Shown here piece after piece: positions 54,801-64,000 of a DNA stretch of 64,000 nucleotides (its first letter is position 1; every line of letters begins with the position of its first letter). A program made the position numbers and the translations under genes. This DNA is from Branchiostoma lanceolatum (taxonomy: Eukaryota > Chordata > Leptocardii > Amphioxiformes > Branchiostomatidae). Under the pieces are notes generated by a model. The model was not told the origin of the DNA. It made no database searches and saw only the letters and a program-made list of their open reading frames with translations. The stretch spans positions 24,984,142 to 25,048,141 of the forward strand of contig NC_089722.1 of assembly GCF_035083965.1 (NCBI RefSeq), given 5' to 3'.

Positions 54801-57800
54801 ATCATTATCCTAGGGGCCTGTACTTATAAGAAATTATGATTGGAATCAAGATAGATGTGACACATTCCAGATGGTTTGAAAACAAGTTGTCTACTGGCTC
54901 TTCAGAATAACAGTTACCTTGGAATGCTCTGAGGGTGGTGTGGATCTCCACGCCATTCTGGGCTGCAGCTCGGGCGAGGGCGGCCATGTTGTCATGTGTC
55001 GGTTCTTTGCCTCCCGTGGGTCAAACGGCGACTTTGTCAAAGGTGAGAGCATTGTTAGTGGTGGGCCCTCGGAATGCGCTGAGTGCCTGTTAACAAGATC
55101 TCTGCGTATTGAATGACCAGAGCTGTGCCGAGACGAAGTCTGCCAACTCAGCGGCGATGCAGCGAGGACTCTTTCCAGGTTTTCCAGCTTCTGTACAAGT
55201 TTGTCGTTTTCCCGGGATAGCAGCACCTGCTCGCGCTGAATGTGGTCCTTCGACGTGAACAGCTCGGTATTCTCGTGTCTCAGGTTCTCGTTCTCAACCA
55301 TGTACTCTTGCAGCATTTCGTACAAACTGTCGCTATCGTTAGTGTCTCGACGGGACAACGACGGTTGGACTGCTTCGTCTTCCTTGGGCGGTTCCTTTTT
55401 GTGTCCGTTCACCATTCCCATTCGACTCTGTGGGAAGTTAAGTTTCGTTCGCAGATACTCGTTTTCACTTCGTAATCTCTTTAGTTCTCTCTGCAGACTC
55501 AAAATCAATTTCTCTCGTGGATCCATTCTCACGAGAGGCTTGTTTTTTATCCTCTTTGCCCGGACTGCATATCTTAAAGTATTCATTGTCTCAGAGGCAT
55601 TGTATGCCGAGGGCGATATACACGCAACCATTAAAGTTACACCTGTCCCTCCCAGACTATCAGACAACAGTTTTGTTAACTTGCTGTCTCGAAACGGAAT
55701 ATGTCCACTGCGCTTCTTTGGGTCACTGAGGGCAGAAATGCAGTTTCCAAGAGTCAGAAGGCTCTTGTTGATGTTTGTGGTCTCCACGAGGGCGTCCCCA
55801 GCTGACTTGGACTCCTTCACCTTCTCACTGCCTGCCAGGTCCACGAAACAGATCTTACCATGCTTGGTGATGTACATGGATGCATCGTCTGGGTCAGCCT
55901 GAGAAAACAACACAAAAGGGAATGATGAACTGCCCAGACCGAAAAAAGTTTCAAACAAAACATAACAAACAAGACAAGAAGAGTCCTTAAAACCTGAAAA
56001 CAGGAAAAATGTTGAGCGAAATTGGTGCTTACACAATGTCAGCTTATGCAGTAAAACTGCATGGAACTAGTACTGAGCACCAAAACAGCTGGCAATTCAT
56101 TGACAATACACTGTCTCAAAATCTCGGCATTCATTGACTACCTTGCCATTAGATTTTATCTCATCAAGAAACAAATCTTTGGGCTTCAATTAAAAATTGT
56201 CGACATCATGCACTCAATGATCAGTACACAACTATGTGGCCCAGACTGACCTAACTTTGAGAAACACTCACACCCACTGCACAAAGACAAATCAATTTTT
56301 CCTGGCACAAGTATCCCTTAAATGTGTGTATCTGCTATATTGTTAGCCACACCCAAAGCATGAAACAATGGGTCCATCCAACTTGGTCACTGTCCCATGA
56401 CAATACTCATGAGAAAATAACATATCTACCACTACCTAATAACGCTAGAGCGATAAGGAACAAAAGGCAAGCAAACCGCCTCCAGCTAGTAATGTTAGTA
56501 TCCTGTGACGAGAACTCAAAGACAGGGATCAACATTACAGCTACACGTTGCATGGTATCTACATGTATATAAGCTGATGCCGCTTGGTGTAAACAGAGGC
56601 AAACAGTTGATTACGCCACTCTTGTACAAGATCCATGTTTTAAAATGTATCATAAGACCTTTAGCTGCTTATCTATTGATGATTTACTCACTGCTTTACT
56701 GAATGAAATCAATTCATAATTCATTAATTGTCATTCAAACTCCTCAAAATGTTGTTGGCTTTGGTCATGAGCATTTGATAATGTTTTCTTCATTTTCCAT
56801 GCATGTAAAGACATGCCCTCCAAAACAAGCTCAATTTGCTAAACTTTACAATATGTGCACAACACTTGCATGTAGATGCCACCATTTTGATCTCTATTTC
56901 ATTAATCTATATTCTGACAGAGACAAATCAATTTTTCTCGGCTGACCATATTATTACTAATCTTCCAGAATCTGTGATACTTGCATTGACAAATAAAGAA
57001 GTCAAACCTTACAGTCATGTATGTAGACATATCAGATAAAGATCCATAGACTAGACACTTTTTTCCTTTTTATCTTCGCCGAGTACTTGTACTCGAGGAA
57101 GATTATGTTTTCGGTTGAAAAATCTGTTGGGTGGGTCTGTATGTATGTCAGGAGCATAACTCAAGAAAGCTTCAATGAATCTTTATGATTTTTGGTAGGC
57201 GTGTAGTGGTTGTGCAAAGGAAGGTCACGTTTGAAAACCGTTTACCTGGCATAATTCTATCAGTACTGCAGCGGACTTTGCGTGTTTTTGTGTTTGTATG
57301 TAGGCAAAAAAAGTGACGGAAACGTTGATGGATCTTCATGATTTTTCGTAGATCAGAAGAGGTTGTAGGAACGAAGGTCAAGTTCGAAAATTATTAATCT
57401 GGCGCTTTCCTACAGTACTGCAGCGGGCTTTGTATTTGTGTGAGTTTGTATGTCGCCAGCATAACTCAAGGTGCTGTTGACGGCTGTGCATGATATTAAG
57501 TGGGTAGGTAGGAGTGTCAAAGAGGAAGGTCAAGTTCGATAATGGGCCTCCTAGCGGATATTTAAGGTACTGCAGCTGAGTTTTAAAGTTTGAGGTCCAA
57601 TTTTCTGGAGGTGCCAGGCTCATGTTTTTTCAGTAATACATTGAATCTTGAACAGGGAATGAGTGGTGCAACTTTGGGCCCCCTAGCGGATTGTTTGGAC
57701 CTACAGTTGGCGTTTTTGTTGAAACCTTTGGAGGCGAATAACTAAAGAATTTTTGGCATGTAGATAGCTTAGGTAATGTTTTACATAATCAAATACATAT

Positions 57801-60800
57801 TATGAAAACCAGGAGCTAATTTACATAATAAATAAGGAAAGTTTATTCATCCGCTCAAAGTTTGTGGTCAATTTTTTTGCAGGTGCTATGGTTATGATTT
57901 TTGAGTGGTAGATAGATCTTGGGGCAGGGAGTAAGTGATGTAAGTTAGGGCCCCCTTGCGGCTTGCCGTAAACTGCAGTGGGCCTATTTGTTTGTAACTT
58001 TTGAGGAGGATAACTCAAGCAATGATTGATGGATTATTCTTGTATTTGGTATATATGTACCTTAGGTGATGATCAACATAATGATATGCTCATTATGCAG
58101 ATCATGACCTACTTTACGTAATCATTGAGGAAAATGTATAGCACTGCTGCACCATAGTACGCGGCATGTGATACTGTAAGTCTACTTAGATCCCCGGGGC
58201 CTAAAATCCGCGGTTTCGGGCAAATGGAAAATCCGCGGTGGTTCTAAATTCGCGCTGGGCGATGAGTAGAAAAAACAGCAACTGAATACTGCCATCAGAA
58301 AATGCTTGTTCAATTTTTAAAAATAAAAAATGTTACGAAGGTCGCTACAAAACTGCTTCAAAATCGTCACAAAATGCGGTCCACGCCGAAACTGTGACGG
58401 GGACTTCCCGCCTTGTGATCACGTGAAATCTTGCAGTCAACCAATCAGAGCACAGTTTTTCTGACTCGAACCAATCAGCGCTTAGAACAGCGGTAAACAT
58501 GAGTAAACAAAAATGGCGGCCCAGCCCGGCCCTGCCGCTAGCGCGCCGTATTTTGAAGTAAAATCACGGCATAAAATACGAGTCATCTACGCTACGTAAG
58601 CAGAATTTTCACGGGAAAAAAATTAAAGGAATAGATTCTCCACCAAATACGACCACAAATGGCGGCAAATGGCTTCAAATCACAGCGTAGGGACTCAAAT
58701 GCTCGGGTGAAAATCTTGTTTTTCTTTACGTATTTTTGCTCGCTTTCTTGAAAAACAGGTTTTTAATGAGATCAACGTATGTCAGAGGCACCGATATCGA
58801 TTGTTTGCAAGCATAACAATAGCAAGAAACAAAAGAGTGTGATTGTACAACGGTAGACGGCGTCCCCAAGCCCGTAACAACAATGCAAAGCCCAAATTGT
58901 GGCGTGTATCTCGATAATTATTTTCTGATTTCTCGGTAAATTACTACTGTATATGTGTAGTGGTCGGGAGTAGCGACGCCGCTCGGCCAAACTTCCGCAA
59001 ATCATATGTAATATCACTTGTTTACACGTATGTACTGTGTAAAAGTTTGTCATGTTTTACACAATCGCGTGCATTGTTTATGTGTCGCTTTTCCCTGAAG
59101 TCGAGCTCACTCGTAAATGTGGGGAGGGGGGCAAAAGTACGATAAACATATCCGCGGGGAAATTGATTCGCGGCGCAGAGGTCGCCGCGGTTTCCGCGGA
59201 TCTAATTATACCGCGGATCTAAGTAGACTTACAGTAGTACACATCTGGCGTCCAGAATCTAGGTCAACAGCTGGCGTCCTGAATCTAGGTCAACAGCTAG
59301 CTTACTAGCTGGGCGATTGAAAAGAAAGGACTATTATGTTTGGTATGAAGATAGCTAGATTTAAAAATGAATCTAATGATTGACGTTTGATGATAATTAT
59401 GCCAAACAGGACCTAATTTGCATGATTAATGAATTTTTTGAAAAATCTGCCGAGTTCTATGTTTGGGCGCGTTCATATGCATTTAAGTCGTATTTCAGTC
59501 TTTGTGAAAGCTTGTATCAGAGGGGGATATTGTTCAGTTACTAGGGCTAACCCGTAATAGCCTTAGCCTTTGGGTAGCCCTGGCTGTACTTATCTACAGC
59601 CGAATAAACAAATCAGAAAAATCCTTATTACCTGGATGTCTAACTGTTATTGACATTCCATGAGAGGACTTTAAGACATGTGGCATATCAAGCCACTGAG
59701 AAAGAGGGGAACATTGATAGATATTGTTTAAGCAAATAAAGACTTAAATTGAATGGTCGTTGAGAAAAACGGCTATGTAATGTCATATTGGTAAATGGCG
59801 GTAATTTGGTACTTGCATCTGTCGGTACAATTCATATTATTTGGCGAAGATATGAGGTCGTGGAACTCTAGTTATGTTATGTTATCTGTGTGTGCCCTTT
59901 AGGCATGAGTTTACAAATAAAGACTCATTCATTATATCTAGCTCTTCCAATGTACTTCTCATAATTGACCTAAAAACCCAAATGCTGGACAACTGCCGAT
60001 AAAAACAACCTCATTAAATCTGCAGTACAAAGCTTGTAGGTTAAAACGGGATTAAGACCCTGAGACATAAATGACCATCCCCAAAAGCATTTTTTGAGAT
60101 GAGATGATTTAAGCTTCTTAATACTAATGGGTTCTCCAACAATAGGAAAGTGGGACTGAAACCTTCATCACTGTTATGGCATTTGATGAAAAAAGTTTAT
60201 CAAGCTTTTGCAATATCTAGTCTTTTCAGACAGACGAGCCTGGAGACAGTTTTCTATCTTCATGTCTACCTTGTCCGACCAACGACCTGGAGGTCAAGGG
60301 ACTAGGTAGGTAGGTAGTCTTTTCAGAAGTTAAAGTGATAAAGTGTTTACTTGTTACAAATTACCTACAACAGAAGGTAGTGAAAAGCAAACAGTCTTAC
60401 CATTTCACTGTCGATGTTGAGTGTGAGCATGGTGTGGCTGCGGCTGGAGTGTTCGTTCAGGTTGTGGGAACCAACATGTCTGTTGTGCATTCCTAAGGAG
60501 ACAACAATCATGCAAAAATCAGTTTAGCTAGCCTGGTAACTGTTCTAACAGCCTGGCTAATACTAGGGTGATTGACCGGGACCAGAGTTCTACTAATATG
60601 TAAGCATTGGCCTCTTTCTGTCATCTCTCCAGCCGGCCAATCAGAGATTGAAACCTAGCCTGGTTGCCATCCTCCATAGAAACTGCTGGCTCAATTTTTT
60701 GCTTGTTAACTCTGTCGTATGCAAGCAAAAAGATTACTAACTTAAATCTAATTTCAACCGATCCTTCAAAAATTCCCGTTTTCAATTTGAGTTTTAAAAC

Positions 60801-63217
60801 AGTTTTAAGTTAACAGTTAAAGTCCTCTGCGCTGAGTTAGCCATTTGGCACAAACTCTGTATTGCTTACAAAGTAAGGCAGAAAAGAAGGTTGATGAGAT
60901 TTTATCTCACCTTCTTCCAGCACTGCCATGATGTCATCAATATTTTCAAACTCGGGACAGAAAAGGTTCTCCACATAGAAGCCCTGTTCCTTGGACCATC
61001 GCACAGGCAGGTTGGGCCGATCTGCTGGGTTGAGAAGGTCCTTCACCTGAGACAAACAGCAAAACAAATGAATAAACAAATGAACAAACAAAAACACTGC
61101 ATAGACATGTAGATGTAGCCTATTTTCTACACTATTGTTTTGCACACTGCACTGACTGGATTATGTGATATTTGAATTCAACAAATGACAAAGGGGAAAG
61201 CAGACATGACAGGCACGTAACAGCTTAATATTGAATACATCATCACCCATTCTTAATCATTTGAGAAATGACATGATACGAATGTATTTAGAGCTCACAG
61301 CCAAACTTGTATATTTGGTGAAGACAGACGTCACACGAGGGAGTTTAACATAAAGCAATGCTGTTAACAGACCTGTTCATTGTATATTTCCAGGTAGGTG
61401 GCCTTGAGTGTGTAGACTGTGCTGGGGTCCCGGCGTTTCCGCTGACCGATGCTATCAAACAGGTACAGGAAGGCCCGCTGTATCAAACCCTGGAGCTCAG
61501 CGTCTTGCCCGATGTCATCTTCAAACTGAAACAGTCACAGTTAAGTGTTTAATTCACACTTCTCCAACTTCTACAGAACCTCAACAATCTACATGTAGAA
61601 GACACTTTAGCAGAACAACTGGCAAAAGTTAGAACTTACATTGACACAATGTATATATTTGTAAGATAAAAATGTTGAACAATTCTGAATAAACGCTGGA
61701 TTCTGAGATCGATATTCAGTTCTTAAGTGTATTGCATTTACATGACTAAATTATTGTATTCAATGCAATTGTAGATTATTATAGCCTTAAGTCCTGGAGT
61801 CACAGAGAACTTATACCTGGCAGTGATAAATGAACCTACTGACGGTTATTCTGCCAGAAGCAACAATAACACCATCCCCTTCCAACACAACTAGTACCAT
61901 TTTCCCCCATATATTATCGATCGGGATTTCTTATAATCGGTAGAATCAGCGACTCTGCTGGTAGAGATCCTGATTGGGGTCTCTGTCAACAGAAACTCCG
62001 ATCGGGATCTCTTCAGGCAGAATCTGCGATCCTACCAGGTTGGAGTCTCTACCCTGACATAATGTTACAAACACTTCATATACATGTACGTGATGATTCT
62101 TTAGCCAACTCAACCAAGTGGTATTGTCAAAATCCTCCCCAGTGTGAAAGATGACACTGGAACTGTGTAATGAGACACTTTCTAGAGATAAACTGTAAAC
62201 TCTAGAACACATCTACCACTACACATCCAGAGTAATCTTAACATTCTGACAATGGCACTTGGCTAGTGTACAACATTCTCAAACAGTTACTATTCTAATG
62301 GAACAGTCAAAAAATTTACACCAATTTCAACAGCACAACTGTCACCATGAAATGAGCACAACATTAGAAAGACAGAAGTGCAGAGATGGCAGCAAAGATG
62401 TCATGCATGCAGGGACAGTGCAAAGTGTTACTCGGGGCCGGTGCAAGAGACTTTCCACACATGCAAAACTGTATGCTGGGCTCCACGACGATCACCACCA
62501 CTCAACCTACCCCAAACGCGGTCCCCTCCTCACCGCTGTTTGTTGGAACCGCACGTGGCGTGCGTGTCTCCAAGAGTACGAGAGAGAGTCAGAAACTGTC
62601 AGTATGGCCACTGCATGTAAGTGCTTTGTTTGCAAGATGGATTGTCTTGTAAGCCAGCATAGATCACAAAGAAAGTCGGGCAAAATCAGAACTGCAGAAA
62701 TTATTTCTTAAACCGCAATCTTGCATGCAAGCAACCAAAACCAGCAAAAGCTTTAAACTAAATGCTGAAAATTGCTTAGTAGTAGAGGGAAAATCATTTA
62801 GATGTGTCAACTCAAACTTGTTAGCAAAGCAATCTCTATGTTTAGCAATGGCATACAATGTTGATGTTACATAGGTTTTTTTGCAACATACATTTGTCAA
62901 GCAATAATTTACAATGCATAAAATTAAGCTTTACTTGGTTTACCATGTACTTGATTTGTTCTGGTGATTTTCCAGACTCTTGACCAATAGTGTCAACAGT
63001 GTCACAATGCACCTGTCTATTGTGTTTAGTCAGCTGACCAATGACGCCATGTTGCAATGCAAAATAATGTAACATCTAACATTTCTGTCTAATATTATAA
63101 TGAGTGGGATTGAAAGTGAGGTAAGATAGAACATGTCTCACCATAGTCATGGGCCCTGTGATTGTGTGAGTCTTCCCAGATCCAGTTTGTCCAAATGCAA
63201 ATGCTGTACAAGCATAC
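48849..63217 (-). CDS. KIF12: KIF12-like kinesin, 5' exons outside window
   Basis: Microtubule-dependent ATPase motor. Exons in coding order: 63142-63217, 61373-61525, 60911-61046, 60401-60492, 54918-55898, 54416-54673, 53820-53982, 53102-53167, 51160-51210, 48849-48961; phases all agree and give 695 residues in the window. Motor motifs in order: P-loop GQTGSGKTHT, switch I NLNEHSSRSH, switch II DLAGSE, LGNCISALSDPKK, HIPFRDSKLTKLLSDSLGG. The neck is followed by two coiled-coil stretches (RSENEYLRTKL; ENENLRHENTEL to LENLERVLA), Ser/Pro-rich sequence, a Lys-rich segment (KVMEKKKEKK) and a last helix ending HVSKPAQGGKKR. The alpha4-to-neck sequence most resembles KIF12 by my recognition; other N-kinesins are possible. 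The first 80-100 motor residues must lie right of 63217, probably beyond 64000. Intron 55899-60400 is enlarged by repeat insertions. Confidence 0.88.
57072..59872 (+). mobile_element. Dispersed element copy interrupted by another transposon
   Basis: Starts ATCTTCGCCGAGTACTTG and ends TTGGCGAAGATATGAGG...GGAACTCTAGT, the same end as the inverted copy at 18175. About 130-bp diverged units recur at 57150-57290, 57290-57430 and 57430-57560 (TCTTCATGATTTTTnGTAG, TACTGCAGCGG). It is split by the 1061-bp element at 58174-59234. Lies in kinesin intron 55899-60400. Confidence 0.75.
58174..59234 (+). mobile_element. TIR DNA transposon with TA target site, carrying promoter and short exon
   Basis: The left end CTGTAAGTCTACTTAGATCC (58174-58193) is the exact reverse complement of the right end (59215-59234), and both ends are flanked by TA, so the body is 1061 bp. 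The subterminal regions repeat CCGCGG and TCCGCGG motifs. The interior is CpG-rich, with CCAATCAG at 58441 and 58471 and a short frame from ATG 58513 (MAAQPGPAASAPYFEVK...) running into a donor-like GCTAC|GTAAGC at 58595/58596. There is no transposase-length frame, so this is nonautonomous. A Tc1/mariner-type relation is suggested only by the TA site. Confidence 0.85.
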
Positions 63218-64000
63218 CTGTGACATAGCGACAACCACAATTTATTCTACTGTACATACATACATACAGAACATGTCATGTACAGGTACGTTATAGAGAC
63301 ATTCGAATTTCAATTCATGGCACAACACTTGAAGGCACAACAATGATTTAAAAGCTCTTGATGAGTGCCCTGCTTCAACTTGAACACCAGGCTAATTACC
63401 AATCAATAATTCTGACAAAAGAATCAATACTTTCAGTCACCTTCTGTTGACCCTGGAGGAAACCTGATACCCCTACAGTTATATCAGGAAATCTTCAAGG
63501 AATTCTTAAGGCTTGCCTGTGGGCCTTCCTCTTTTTTGATCAGATAAGGAGAAATCGATAACAATGCGAGGCCCTTATTGTATGAAGAAGTAGCTTTGAG
63601 AACAAACAGCCCTTTGTTTCACACCTGATCAACCTGGCGATGACTTTGTTGAGGATGTGAGGAGTTGTTTGGGAGGGTCGAAGGTTAAGGCGGCTGCTAC
63701 TTGAAACTTAACAAACACTTGATACAGTCAACCTGTAATTATGCCTGAGTACCTAGGTTCTTTCTAGCCTCCTTGGTCTGAGTACAACTGACACTAGTCT
63801 CAATAGTGTCTTTCTGTACATTTTCATCAGAAATCAGTTGATCTCCTAATCTCCAAGCAGATATTTGGTGTGAAGACAATTACGCAGCATAAGGAGGGTT
63901 GGCTGTCAGGAAAATATTACAGTATGTTACAAGCTTTTTTTCTTGAAATCTCCTTGAAAATTACATTGTTTATCCTTTAATTTCTATTTTGATCTGTTAA
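63218..64000. other. Intron of the kinesin gene to window edge
   Basis: No exon that could supply the motor N-terminus (ending in phase 2 before YACTAFAFG) is recognisable. A short tandem CATACATACATACA tract occurs near 63255. The upstream kinesin exons are expected beyond the window. Confidence 0.5.

Noticed and set aside
55240..55902. 220-codon plus-strand open frame
   Set aside because: It lies opposite the long kinesin motor and neck exon (54918-55898), which has unmistakable motor motifs on the minus strand.
62259..62711. 150-codon plus-strand frame in a kinesin intron
   Set aside because: No domain and no consistent splice or polyadenylation context, and the composition looks like noncoding intron.

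Overview
The window is eukaryotic, intron-rich, about 40% G+C. Five protein genes can be read: four multi-exon genes on the minus strand and one intronless gene on the plus strand inside an intron. The gene set (a hemopexin-type matrix metalloproteinase, a muscle-type Ig I-set protein, SLF1/ANKRD32, an unidentified coiled-coil protein, a KIF12-like kinesin), introns mostly of 0.3-3 kb, and dense short inverted-repeat elements suggest an invertebrate deuterostome. A cephalochordate such as Branchiostoma is my best guess, by inference only; no taxonomic marker is present.

Layout. 1-5184 (-): ten exons of a secreted matrix metalloproteinase, with a clear TATA box at 5277-5284; the 3' end lies left of the window. 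5285-9975: intergenic, with a 106-bp snap-back element. 9976-21220 (-): ten exons of a 588-aa protein with a half-Ig segment, a Trp/Tyr-rich region holding an apparently undescribed repeated motif, a PEVK-like stretch and three Ig I-set domains. Nested in its 3.3-kb intron, on the opposite strand, is a 408-aa single-exon gene (15137-16363). 23534-33527 (-): nineteen coding exons of SLF1; exon lengths sum to exactly 1253 codons and every junction keeps frame. A noncoding first exon sits near 34573. 36616-41788 (-): a 344-aa coiled-coil protein with a noncoding first exon near 43684. 48849-63217 (-): ten exons of a KIF12-like kinesin whose first motor exons lie right of the window.

The large introns hold transposable elements. 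A dispersed family beginning with a CCTTCGC...GAAGG palindrome has a full inverted copy at 18175-19295 and another at 57072-59872. The latter is interrupted by a 1061-bp terminal-inverted-repeat element (58174-59234, TA target site) that carries two CCAAT boxes, a short coding exon and a splice donor. Other notable signals are eight perfect POU octamers (18348-18856), ten CCAAT boxes in 290 bp (45371-45661) and a Ser/Thr-Pro-Glu-Lys repeat array in SLF1.

The genes do not form an obvious pathway: extracellular proteolysis, sarcomere or cytoskeletal Ig protein, Smc5/6-RAD18 DNA repair, coiled-coil cytoskeleton, microtubule motor. Exon boundaries were read by hand from GT/AG signals and frame continuity; transcript evidence was not available.
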